NCBI GenBank assembly: GCA_014898415.1
Contig: RCTD01000002.1
Coordinates: 992,001-1,056,000, forward strand
Direction: 5' to 3'
DNA from: Stromatinia cepivora
Taxonomy: Eukaryota > Ascomycota > Leotiomycetes > Helotiales > Sclerotiniaceae
Length of the DNA stretch: 64,000 bases
The notes beneath the pieces were generated by a model. That model saw nothing but the letters and a program-made list of their open reading frames with translations, was not told the origin of the DNA and did not search any database. Positions within the stretch are counted from its first letter, which is position 1. Every line of letters begins with the position of its first letter. The translations under genes were made by a program, and so were the position numbers. Below are positions 13,261 through 23,094 of the stretch, in pieces.

Positions 13261-13410
13261 TATCACAAGATACACATGATTGTATTCGATCGGGCTAATA
13301 CAGTACTAAACTTCGAGCTGATCATATATATAGCTTCATAGCATTCTCTCTTTAACTCTATAGCTTTTAATTCTAAGATTGATTTCTAAACGCTCGTTGG
13401 GTTCGTCACA
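13261..13410 (+). repeat. 3' LTR of nested element A (150 bp)
   Basis: Begins TATCACAAGATACACATGAT and ends GTTGGGTTCGTCACA. The outer (right) end keeps the TCGTCACA terminus that is mutated in the 5' copy. Confidence 0.9.
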
Positions 13411-14157
13411 CTTCTAATCGATTAATTGATTGGATAAAGCTTTATAAAAGCAAAAAGGATAATTATAATCATATAGATAACGATTCATTTATAAAATCAA
13501 GGGAAAGAAAAATGTTCTTCAATATAGCAGATTAGATATTATAATTTTATAATGATGTATGTATATACAATCATAAAAGGATCAAAAACCCATACAAATT
13601 CGAAGGAATTTGATTGTATATATATATAGCCCGAGCTTTATACAATAGACGAGCTATCATCAATATAGCAATACGAAGACAATATATCTCAAAAAACTTA
13701 TGCCTATGATTATTTCAAAAATTATACAAAGGGAAGCTTGAATATAGTAAAAACGAAATATAACGTTATCCCTGTTGATTTCGTTCAATTTAATTAATTT
13801 GGTCAATTTGGTCGATTAACTTGATCGATTTCGGAATTAATCATATTAATCATTCATCATCATTATATTATAATTCAACCTCCTTCCCTTTTCTATTGAA
13901 ACTTTTTCCTTTCAGAAGTTCTTTAAATCAAAGAGAATACGAATCAATATTAATTTAATTAATCGATAAACGATTTAATCGATTTGATTAATTCATTTGT
14001 CATTTTGGTCAATTTGGTCGATAATTTTGGTCAATTTGGTCAATTTCTATTAAATTGATTAAATCAATTAAAATGATTAATCTAATTGATTTAAAGTTTA
14101 TAAACCTTTACAAAACCTGGTTTCCGATGAAATAGTAATAGAACAGAGGAATGAAAC
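13411..14157 (+). repeat. 3' untranslated part of host element with TTGGTCAA repeats
   Basis: Host-element DNA between the two nested insertions. Clusters of TTTGGTCAATTTGGTCGAT occur at 13796-13815 and 14003-14045, interspersed with ATTAATC/GATTAAT palindromic words. The arrangement looks like a degenerate tandem repeat in the 3' part of the element, with no coding sense. Confidence 0.55.
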
Positions 14158-14307
14158 TGTGACGAACCCAACGAGCGTTTAAAGATCAATCTTAGAATTA
14201 AAAGCTATAGAGCTAAAGAGAGTATATTACGAAGTTATATATATAATCGGCTCGAAGTTTAGTACTGTATTAGTTTGATTGGATGTAATTATGTGTATTT
14301 TGTAATA
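14158..14307 (-). repeat. 3' LTR of nested element B (150 bp)
   Basis: On the plus strand it starts TGTGACGAACCCAACGAGCG and ends GTGTATTTTGTAATA. In this orientation it is the element's 3' LTR. The outer edge is well preserved and the inner edge is mutated. Confidence 0.88.
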
Positions 14308-15699
14308 TTACTTTTTCCTTTTGAAGAGTTCGTCCCGAATTTGTTTTAAACGAATGATTTAAATACAAAAATGATTATTAATCTTTTTTTGATAAAAATG
14401 TTTGATGTATGGATTGTATTATAATCAACAAATATATATTTATTGTATTATATATTTTCTTTAAATGATTTTCAAAATATCGATTATTGATTATCTTTTC
14501 TAGATCTTTATTATTATTGATCTCAGGTTTAGTAATCAATATAATAATTAGAATAAATTTTTATTGATTTCGGGCTTTTTGATATGGATCTAATGAACAG
14601 ATTTATATTTAATAAGAAATATTTCTATATTATATATATTTATTTTGTTTATATAAAAGAGTTCTTTTAGAAAAGGAAAACTCGGATATTTGTATACAGA
14701 ATAGAATCAAGGTATGATTGAGCTTATTCGATTAAATATCAAAAGGGTTAAAAATATCAATGATATTAAGATTGTTAATATTCATTGAATTGTAGTTTTG
14801 AGAATGGGATGGATTCTGTAATATATATAGGGCTCTAGATTTATTAGAATAGAATGATATAGGGAATTTATTTACTGTGTAAGCAATTAGTTGTTATATG
14901 ATTTGAACAAAATCGGAATAGAAATGAAGAAAAGAAAATTATTGAAAAAAACGATTTCTAAGAGTAGTATTGAATTTATTACGAAAAATTGAGATCTTAT
15001 TCGAATCGGGTTAATTCTGATTTTTGGTTTTGTAAAAAGTTTTTTTGAATTTTGCAATATAGATATATAAAAAATCGATTCTTTATTTAAAAATGAATAA
15101 TTTATTTTCAGCTTTTTGAATTTTATTTGAATTGTTATAAATATATATAAGTTGATTTAAGATTGTTATATAATCTAAAGGAATATTTTGATCAAGAAAA
15201 GAAAGTTGAAGTAGTATTATAATTTGTATATAAAATTCGAGATTGAGATAAATATAATAAAATTAAATTGTAGAATTGTCAATCGCAGTATTATCTATTT
15301 ATAATTTCATTTGAATCAAGGGAAATCAGGTATTGAACTTTTGAGAATTATTATTAAACTTTTTAGAATCAAAAAAAGAGGGTTTCGGATGAGAAAGATT
15401 ATAAGTAGTAGAAATATATTTGAGAATTAGGAAATATAAGAACGAGATTTTATTCTGTTAATGAATCACTTTGTTACAAAGTTTTGTAATTGTAAGGTTT
15501 ATCGAATTGTAATCTATAGTTTAGAAATTAAGGGTAAGAAAAAAGACAATATTTTCGAATAATATTAAGAAGATCTATATGCAGGTGAGAGAGCAGGAGT
15601 GATATGTTTAGATAAAAGTAAGCGGAGTATATATATGAGTTTTATTTGTGAGTATATATAGATGTTATTTTATTTCTTATTTAGAAGAGTTTTTAATAA

Positions 15700-15849
15700 T
15701 GTAACGAATCCAATGAGCGTTTAAAGATCAATCTTAGAATTAAAAGCTATAGAGTTAAAGAGAGTGTGCTACGAAGTTATATATATGATCGGCTCGAAGC
15801 TTAATATTGTACTAGCCCGATCGGACGCGATCACATGTATTTCGTAACA
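15700..15849 (-). repeat. 5' LTR of nested element B (150 bp)
   Basis: On the plus strand it starts TGTAACGAATCCAATGAGCG and ends ATGTATTTCGTAACA. It retains the G/C-rich stretch CCCGATCGGACGCGATCAC near the outer side. It pairs gap-free with 14158-14307. Confidence 0.88.
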
Positions 15850-15888
15850 GAAACGTTCGAAAACGAGTTTTTCCGAAGGGAGGAGTAG

Positions 15889-16170
15889 TATTACGAATTG
15901 TAAATCATAGAAGATTAATTATATGATATCTCTTATTTCCTATATCAATTTATGAACTGATCATCTATATGTATGCATTACGAATCATATAATTTAGTAT
16001 AATAAAATGATAACCTTAATAATGTATACGCACAATCTTGCAGTCTACAAATGGGTATTTGTGTATATATATCTAGTCGCTCCTTACGAGCTATAGTTCT
16101 TTAATTGTAGATTCTAAAGAACATAATTGACCCTGTTTATTCAGCTCTACTACGGCTCTTGTGCGTCACA
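15889..16170 (+). repeat. 3' LTR of host Gypsy element (282 bp)
   Basis: Preceded by a purine tract (GAAGGGAGGAG at about 15875-15885) that fits a polypurine tract. It begins TATTACGAATTG (mutated from TGTCACGAATCG) and ends GTGCGTCACA. It pairs gap-free with 6158-6439. Here the inner (left) half is the more mutated one. Confidence 0.92.
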
Positions 16171-16175
16171 ATATT
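16171..16175 (+). repeat. target-site duplication ATATT, right copy
   Basis: Right partner of the 6153-6157 duplication, immediately after the 3' LTR terminus GTGCGTCACA. Confidence 0.9.
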
Positions 16176-16925
16176 CCGAGATGGTAAATTAGCTTTCCAT
16201 TGTGCGATTCTCCCGCCGACTGCGAATATTCAACTGCGAATATTTATGGCTCCTCTCAGATTTATGACTTTTGAATATTGTAATTTTGAGATCACCCATC
16301 TTTGAGAATTGATCAAATGAAGTGAAATCAAGAATGCCAAATAATGCTGTTATTTTGTAAAACCTCATTACATAGTTGGAGTTGGTGCCCTATTCCGAGG
16401 TTTAGCCGTTGTACCGAGAACATGACTCTCCTTAACCACATCTCATTGACAAACCCTCCTTTAATAAGTGCTACTGCTTTGTAGCTAGGTATTAGGTATT
16501 TTGATATGTTGATAGGCATTGGTACCAAACAATTTTGTTTTCGTGAATAACAAGAATAAATTTTTACAGGACGCTAAGCTAGAGTCTTATTAGAAATCTA
16601 CAAGAGTTCTAATGCACTTTATTGGAGCTTGTACATTCTCAATCCGATTTCTAATATAGACTATTCTGACAATAGATGGTCCCAAATTCATCCATGTGTT
16701 AGGCATTTCAAAGTGCCAAGTCATCGTTAGAAGGTATGTTGATCATAATTCAAGTTAGTTGCGAGATGTTGAATTACTATTTTGACTGGTTCATTCAAAT
16801 CACAGCATTCTCATACATGTAGATACGCTCATGTAGATATTTGACAATGAAGTGGAATCTTGCAAGAGTGTTCCACAGGTAGTTTCAAGTCAAGGAAAAC
16901 CCTTCTTATGGTCTCTTGCTGAGAA
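16176..16925. other. intergenic, no gene seen
   Basis: Composition returns to normal immediately after the retroelement. A minus-strand open frame at 16328-16528 is short, has no family resemblance and no splice partners. Confidence 0.4.
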
Positions 16926-16933
16926 CGGCCATT

Positions 16934-17316
16934 TAGGCTGCGCAGAAATAATCCGCAACCCGTAGATATCTATAAATACTTATAAATTATTTATTAATCT
17001 ATAAATAAATGGATTATTTATAATTTGATAAATAATTTATATAGTTTATAAAAGATTAATATAAAAATTAATATAATTTAAATAAATTATTTATAAATTA
17101 TTTATAAATATTCATTAATCTATAGATTATTTACAGATTATCTATCAATCCATAAATAGATAGATTATCTATATATTAATGAATATCTACAAATAATCTG
17201 CAAATAATCCACAAATATTTGCTCAGATTCTTCAATTATCCATTCCGTCAATAGATTATGTATAGATTATCCATCAAAGCTATTATCCGCCCTGCAGGTA
17301 ACCGTTGCGCAGCCTA
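16934..17316. mobile_element. hAT-like MITE (383 bp)
   Basis: Perfect 11-bp terminal inverted repeats, TAGGCTGCGCA at 16934-16944 and TGCGCAGCCTA at 17306-17316, flanked by an 8-bp target duplication CGGCCATT (16926-16933) / CAGCCATT (17317-17324) that differs by one G/A transition. Eight-base duplications and TAGG-type termini fit the hAT superfamily. The interior is almost entirely AAT/TTTA words with repeated ATTATC and ATCCGC motifs and has no coding capacity, so it is a non-autonomous miniature element. Confidence 0.82.
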
Positions 17317-17324
17317 CAGCCATT

Positions 17325-18728
17325 TGACTGACCGATCTGGAGGAGATTCTACGTTAATTGGATTTAAGAAGTAAAATGATGATCCACGATAAGCAATTTA
17401 TAACTATAAGATGTAGGCTATTCAAGATTTTTAGTTACGTGACTTGGGCTAACAGTTTTGCATTGTGTAATAACGGGAAAAGAACTGGTTGTCTTGCATC
17501 AATTACCGATACTTAATTGACTTCCAGAGCTTTTTATCATCCGGAGTTTTCTTGATCGAGGCTGATGAGTACAGTTGCGCGGGTAAATGATGTCAAAGAC
17601 GTTGATAACTTTTAGATGCGTGGATGATGCTTTCTTAAAACTATTTCTTGTCTGTGCTAACACTTTCAAAAATCAAGCAGAAAAATTATGCCATGTATCA
17701 GACGTTGGAAGAATCCACGCAGTATTTATTATTTAGCGCTAATATCGAAATCTCGTGATGGAGGGACTTTTGCTTCAGCCATGAGCAGCAAGTGGCTATA
17801 TGGTTTGAATGTTTGTGTTTATGTATGGAATGGTAACCATATTAGATGAGAAAGGTACTTTATTTGCGAAACGACACGTGAAACCCCGGATCCAGAACCG
17901 TGATTTAGTCTGTCAAGAAGACTTTGGAATCCTCCTGATAATTTTTAACGTGATCAATGCGATTGCTTCATGAATCACAGCCATAGGCTGAATATTTTAG
18001 GTATGTATGTATAAGATTTCTCAACAAGTCGGTGGAATCATCTTGCAGAACTCGGACTCGTAACGTCGTGTGATTGTTGAGCACAAAAGCCCTAGAAATG
18101 AACCTTCGATACCGCCGTAGTCAGAATGAAAAAAAAGTAGTGAACTCGGACTGTTTGTAATGATGGACAGTTGTTGAGATCTTATGATATTTATAAGAAT
18201 ATTGGGTTTCTATGAGTGCGTGTTTTGGGTGGGGCCATGAATGCTAATCACTCTCGAGCAAATTTAAGTGAATAACTGTATTATGTCTAAGCAAATACAT
18301 GTATAGGATTACTTAAGTACAGAGAACCACCTCTTTAGTCGTGGCACCGCTGATTTGACAAGACAAAGTGCCACCTGTATGAGAAAGATGAAATGAACAT
18401 TACTCGAGAGAAAGTCTTCTTTTTTACTTACTATGGAAAATCGTATTACGCACATGCCTTATTAGTAGGAATAATGAAATTATTCGATGATTCGCATCGT
18501 ATACTGATACTTGGAATGGTACGGTAGATTGATTCACACTGTTCTCATGGAGGTGAATGTGAACTGTGTCTTTTCAAACGCTGTACCGTTAGATATGACT
18601 CAAATTTCAACAAGCGGTTTGTCCAGTACATTTTTGCTCATCAAAAACCATTCTACACAAACTTTCAACACACAATACAAACGACTGAGCCTTACAAACA
18701 ATCCGCAAACTTAAAAATATCAAGCAGA
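17325..18728. other. intergenic, no gene seen
   Basis: Ordinary composition without open frames of useful length except 18511-18714 (plus), which is short, has no recognisable family and probably lies in the upstream region of the coiled-coil gene. Confidence 0.4.
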
Positions 18729-19153
18729 ATGGACGGGTGAATCTCCCATACCTTCACGAGGAGCTTGTGGTGCTAACTTGCCTATATAGCAGCAAATATC
18801 CCACCAACCAATCCTCCAAGCCAGTTCGATTCACCATTCTCAAGCGTTCTTCTTCAGAAGATAAGACACCAATGGAAGACCTCACTACCATTATTAAAGA
18901 CCAAGAAGCCAACATCGAGGATCTCAATCTTCGTCTTAGCAAGATGGAACAAAGAATCAATGATATAGAAGATGCCTTGATGGGGGTGAACGCCATCGAT
19001 CACAGCGCCAAAGTTCTCGAAAACGAAATATGGAACCGGGTAGATGAAGAGATCGGTATTGTTCGGAAACACCAAAAATCTGCCGATGCTTTGAGGAAGC
19101 AGAAGAATATGTATCGTGCACTTGGTATTAATCCTAGTACGAGTGGCTTTTGA
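18729..19153 (+). CDS. small coiled-coil protein, function unknown
   Basis: An ATG at 18729 followed by GACGG, a 53- or 56-bp intron (donor GTGAAT at 18737, branch-like GCTAACT, acceptor TAGCAG) and an open exon to the TGA at 19153 give about 121 residues. The acceptor is a NAGNAG pair, so exon 2 may start at 18790 or 18793; both keep frame and add or drop one Ser. The N-terminal third is basic and polar. The middle (from MEDLTTIIKDQEANIEDLNL) has a clear heptad pattern of Ile/Leu and is a strong coiled coil of about 45 residues, then a basic tail. I recognise no family. If the upstream exon is wrong, translation could start at the ATG at 18872 (93 residues). Confidence 0.6.
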
Positions 19154-19637
19154 TTTTTTGGAGCGCATGGAATAAGAATTGCGTTTGTAGTGGATTTGAT
19201 GATTGCTAGGGTATCCAACATGGAAACCACCCGAAATAATTTGCAAATCGTGGGTGTCTAGAAGTATCTACTGTGCTGCTCACAAAGCTGGAGGAATGAT
19301 CGGCATACCATTTAGGAGACGCTTTCATGTCAGGTGAGACCAAGGCATGTACTTTAGAGCATGTAGATGGGTCGAATGATAACCACTTGTTACTTGTTGG
19401 GCTTTCCGGGCCCTACTGGCTTATTCCTTCAGAAATACGATGGGGACAAGCTATTGGCATTTGAAAGCGGTCGCTGATTTCCCCTTCAGCTTCAAGAGAG
19501 CCGGTTTTAATGAAGCAGCATGTAGAGTGTCATTTGCTTATTCATAATGTGATTCAATACAACTTCAAAGAGTCTTTCTATATGTGGTTTATGATCTGGA
19601 AGGCAAACAAAGCTGTATGAATTTTCAAACAATCATA
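19154..19637. other. intergenic between coiled-coil gene and P450 relic
   Basis: No open frame or structure of note. It probably holds the 3' UTR of the coiled-coil gene. Confidence 0.4.
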
Positions 19638-19943
19638 TCAAGCAACCTCAAACCCCACTTTGACACCATTCTTACTCTCCATAGTTAGCTTCATACCCGC
19701 AACAAAATTCTTCTCCAGATCTCTATTCTCCATAGATTTGAATTCTTGCATGAATCGAACTATCAAATAAGAAGCTTCGGTCAAGGCCATTTGTTGCGCT
19801 GGACATATACTACCACCGCCGAGGAAAGGTATATACTCCCATTTGGTGCGTAAATCTTCCCATGTAGTACCGGCATGATATAATACGGCCAGGGTGGAAG
19901 TGTTTATGGTGATCTCGCCCATCCTGATCTGCCTCGCTATCAC
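19638..19943 (-). pseudogene. cytochrome P450 C-terminal relic
   Basis: About 100 residues matching only the C-terminal end of a fungal P450 of the CYP52/alkane-hydroxylase-like type: TWEDLRTKWEYIPFLGGGSICPAQQ followed by MALTEASYLIVRFMQEF. The haem-ligand Cys is present, but the signature FxxGxRxCxG reads FLGGGSICPA, with Ser for the conserved Arg. The roughly 400 residues that should precede it (I-helix, ExxR, PERW) are missing. I see no exons supplying them in the next 200 bases upstream on this strand. The piece looks like a truncated, relaxed remnant 7 kb from the metabolite cluster. Confidence 0.75.
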
Positions 19944-20151
19944 ATGAATCTCAAAAATGGAAAGTCATATCAATCTAAATTTGCACCTAGGTCCTCGATA
20001 GTGAACGTTGATTTCGGAAGAAACGCTTTCCAAAGGACATATTAACAGATTCCCAAAAAAGAGTGAATCCATTAGCTCAAGTAAGTCTAATCATTACATA
20101 CCAAGCAATCGGTGACTATGGCCATTGCTTCGAGCTAACATGTTAATAGGA

Positions 20152-20944
20152 ATGAGACAGCCAGCGCCGCTTCGAGATGGAGGTTAGTCTTCAAAACCTT
20201 CCACCTTTCACTAAGCAAACCAATCTAAACTAATCATGGTGTATAGGGATTGAACTACTAATTCAAACATATGCTCCGGGAACCAGAAGCGCCCCGATTA
20301 GCACGAGAGATGAGCGACACATAACAATCGATGAACTGGACGGTCTTCGTGGAGGTCTCGAGAGATATCAACTCAATCGAGATGCGGTCATCGGAGGCCA
20401 ATCATATGAATTTAGCGCGCTATATTGGGAACATCGCGAGTGGAAAGCGCAGATAAAGATTGTCAATGATTTATTCAATCAATACGTTTGGCAAACTGCC
20501 GATTTACGTCAAGATCCAAAGCTTATGCGCGAGACGCTGGCTGTGATAAATGTAGTTCAGGCCCTAATTCGTAACCGAGATGATCGGGCGGCGAAGTTTG
20601 AAACTGCTTTGTATGCTAGAAGATTGGCAGAGGCGGAGTATGAGGAATCGAGGAAAAGAAATGATTTTTTGGCCGCCCCAGTGGAAGCAGAGTCAAGATC
20701 GGAAATGGGTGCTTTGGATGTGGGTACCTCGGATATGGGTAAGCGAAAACTCCAGCTCCCCCTCTAAATAAGTTCTTTGGTAATAATTAATGCGGTTTTG
20801 ACAGAGGATTGGCTTCAGAGAGCCTCTCTTCTTTGGGAAGAGGATACGCAGATATTTACGAAAGTCTACGAGGCATTCTGTGCTGTACGTAATGGGCATT
20901 ATCCTAATATTCGAGAGGCGATGAGTGATGAACTTCACATTTAA
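20152..20944 (+). CDS. unknown protein, MRQPAP paralogue 1
   Basis: Three exons, 20152-20182, 20247-20738 and 20805-20944, give 220 residues; both introns are phase 1 with GTTAGT/GTAAGC donors and ATAG/ACAG acceptors. It begins MRQPAPLRDGG and continues ELLIQTYAPGT. The middle is helical and rich in charged residues, with Trp/Tyr-containing helices (YWEHREWKAQIKIVNDLF). The third exon encodes EDWLQRASLLWEEDTQIF. No signal peptide, membrane helix or known domain. The neighbour at 21816-22670 has the same start, the same 31-nt first exon and the same intron phases, so the two arose by duplication. Role unknown. Confidence 0.72.
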
Positions 20945-21815
20945 GGCTGGCTTTGGTCATGGCGATGGTGCTTCAGGATCTAGGTTATCAAGTATTCCAG
21001 TGTCTAGACCGCATACGTCGAAATACCTATCGTGGAGGGGATACTGGCGGATACCTTTGTGTTTCTTTCTGGATATATAGCGTGAGTAAAAAAGGATATT
21101 GCGACCAAAATTGGATGCAGAGGACACTTGAGGGAATTGGCGTGTTGGAGCTCGGTCTATCATAATATATCTATATCTTGAGTCCAAACATTAGAGGCTG
21201 CACAACTGGTCAATGGTAAGGCAATTCCTACCCATTTCTCGACAATAACAACTTGAGAGAACTCATATATCGTATACAGAAAACATGAAAGACTTGCTTT
21301 GCAGATCACTACAGTGACCCACGACCGTAAACCAACATTGAGAGATATTCTTCCGTAATCAATAGGCAGCGTGCGCGACAACACCGTACAGTCGCTTATT
21401 ACATTGAACCGTAGGACGATGCTGGTACAGCCAGCACTAATATCGCAGTACGGTCGGTCAGGAAGCAATTGGTTAAAAGGATGTCCTTCCATCATCTTCA
21501 TTTAACTCTAGATCTTTCGCATACAACACCACATTCTCGCATCCAGAACAGAATTCCAATCATACAATCAACGTCAAACTCGAACTAAAACAATATTTCG
21601 ATCCACTATTCCGAAAGCAACGGGTTAGCATCTTCAAGCAATAGCTTAAGAATTCGGTGGTTTTAGTAAGTACACTTCCCTGTGCCTTTTGCGTAGGCAT
21701 GGCTGTCTAGCTAAACATGCTCATGGGTACTTCCGATGAATGCATATTCTATATTCTTTGATTTCACAGAAACTAAACGTGATTAGCAGTATCAAACAAA
21801 GTTCTAGCCAGCAAG
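20945..21815. other. intergenic between the MRQPAP paralogues
   Basis: 870 bp with only short shadow frames on both strands. The last 250 bp before 21816 presumably contain the promoter and leader of paralogue 2. No repeat from duplication is obvious in this spacer. Confidence 0.4.
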
Positions 21816-22670
21816 ATGAGACAACCAGCCCCTATCAGAGGAGAAAGTAAGTCACCGCAAACTAATTCCACAATGAGTGCTTGCCACAACTAACCATAAC
21901 TGCATAGGCATGGAGACATTAATCATCCAAACTATCGTGGCAAACACACCGGATGACCCAGATGCCCCGTTCCCATCTGACGTCCGGGAATCTCAACACA
22001 TCACGGTGGACCAGCCTGATGCGATTCGTCACATATCCGATCCAAATCGCTACCTCATTAATAGGGACAATCCAATTGGCGGACATGCCATTCAAATGTC
22101 AGATATTGAGGCGCATTCTTATGACGATGACATGACGCGAACCTATATTGGAGCTGCTCTTGTCCTCCTGGAGCATAAAGACTTTGAAAAGCCAGTCTCC
22201 AGGAAGAAATTTTTACAAATATCGCAAATGTTGAAAGAGCTAGTCTTAGGGATGATGGAAGACCGCCAGGTCCGTTTGTCTAACCTCACGACTCTGGTAT
22301 ACAACCAGGCAGTGCGAGTGGACGAAAGCTCTGGCGCTCAAGTCCCAACAATTGAAGTTGATTTGACCGCAAGACCCGGTGCTGAGGGGCTGCTTATTTC
22401 AAAAGCACTTGGTGAGTCCTTAACTACATTCTTTCCAATACCGGCCTGACTAACGTTTTATACAAAGAGGATAAGCTGGATATTCTGCTCCCTGACTTAA
22501 AACGACAGAACCACAATGCAAACTTGCTGTTAGGATCTTTGCTCGATGTAGATGATAATAAATACAGGAGTATCACCGACGCCCTGCTTGCTCGTCGTCC
22601 AATCCTCCAGTCCCCTGCCGAGCAAGAAGGGGACAACTTGTCTGATGGCAATGAGGATGAGGCCATGTAA
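21816..22670 (+). CDS. unknown protein, MRQPAP paralogue 2
   Basis: Exons 21816-21846, 21908-22411 and 22468-22670 give 245 residues. Donors are GTAAGT and GTGAGT; the second intron has a CTGACTAAC branch point. It starts MRQPAPIRGES and METLIIQTIVAN follows. The middle contains Asp/His-rich stretches (DNPIGGHAIQMSDIEAHSYDDD) and an amphipathic helix (KKFLQISQMLKELVLGMMED). Exon 3 begins with GAG-GAT (ED), exactly as in paralogue 1, and ends in an acidic tail (EDEAM). Exon structure and N-terminus tie it to the gene at 20152-20944, but the bodies have diverged strongly. No known domain, no signal peptide. Confidence 0.75.
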
Positions 22671-23080
22671 TGTGGGTCAAGGAAACAATGAGTAATAAGG
22701 CAAAGGTTGATTCAAGACGTCTCAAACGATTGAAGACCTGACTTGTGGGTTAGCAGAGTCCAAAAATTGCTTTGTGGTGTAAGAATGTGAGCGTGTTAGA
22801 ATTGGTTGGATACTGGTTTGCTGCGAGCGAAGTGGGGATGAAATATTGATCGCTGGATCAGCTGTAGGAAATATATTAATTTTACGCGATCTTATGGTGA
22901 CTGGGTAGCATAGTAGGTTATTGAAGTGATTTTAGACAAGAATTCAATGATATGTTACACTCTATGTGAAATTTTACATCACCTTGGTGCTTTCTTAGCT
23001 CGTGCACTAAATAATCTTTTGAATAATGCATTCTAGTTCTCTATTTGCACTATTCAGGAAATTGCATCTTTAGCCGCTTG
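22671..23080. other. intergenic, 3' side of MRQPAP paralogue 2
   Basis: AT-moderate sequence without any open frame of interest. It probably includes the 3' UTR of paralogue 2. Confidence 0.35.
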
Positions 23081-23094
23081 ACCTCTTTTATCTT

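Larger units (their letters stand above)
11734..13410 (+). mobile_element. nested Gag-only LTR element, copy A
   Basis: A 1677-bp element with 150-bp LTRs (11734-11883 and 13261-13410) and exact target duplication CTTCT (11729-11733 and 13411-13415). A purine tract AAAAGGGGGGGGG followed by TAA abuts the 3' LTR (13245-13260). The internal 1.38 kb reads, through stops, as Gypsy-type Gag: DPEKFNNSFQKFDT at about 12200, then KFERILYKAKDQN and LRNHLSQQFSLP. No protease, RT or integrase is present. It is therefore non-autonomous, of the kind called TR-GAG, and would have needed another element's enzymes. It is RIP-mutated like its host. Confidence 0.9.
14158..15849 (-). mobile_element. nested Gag-only LTR element, copy B (inverted)
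   Basis: A 1692-bp relative of copy A in reverse orientation. Its 150-bp LTRs are at 14158-14307 and 15700-15849, with target duplication GAAAC (14153-14157 and 15850-15854). Read on the minus strand, its LTR starts and ends match copy A after allowing for transitions. The purine tract, seen on the plus strand as TTACTTTTTCCTTTTG just right of 14307, is in the expected place before its 3' LTR. The internal part is the reverse-complement counterpart of A's Gag region and carries no pol genes. Confidence 0.88.
6158..16170 (+). mobile_element. RIP-mutated Ty3/Gypsy chromodomain LTR retrotransposon
   Basis: A 10,013-bp element bounded by two 282-bp direct LTRs (6158-6439 and 15889-16170) and a 5-bp target duplication ATATT at 6153-6157 and 16171-16175. 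Plus-strand translation, ignoring stops, shows in order a possible aspartic protease (about 8270-8310), reverse transcriptase, RNase H, integrase pieces and a C-terminal chromodomain, which is the Gypsy/chromovirus order. Stop codons are frequent in every frame and composition is extremely AT-rich, as expected after RIP. The element hosts two later insertions at 11734-13410 and 14158-15849; without them it would be about 6.6 kb. It is dead: catalytic Asp codons are mutated and the integrase core is missing. An unaltered 5' part of the pol polyprotein and a gag were not recognisable. Confidence 0.93.
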
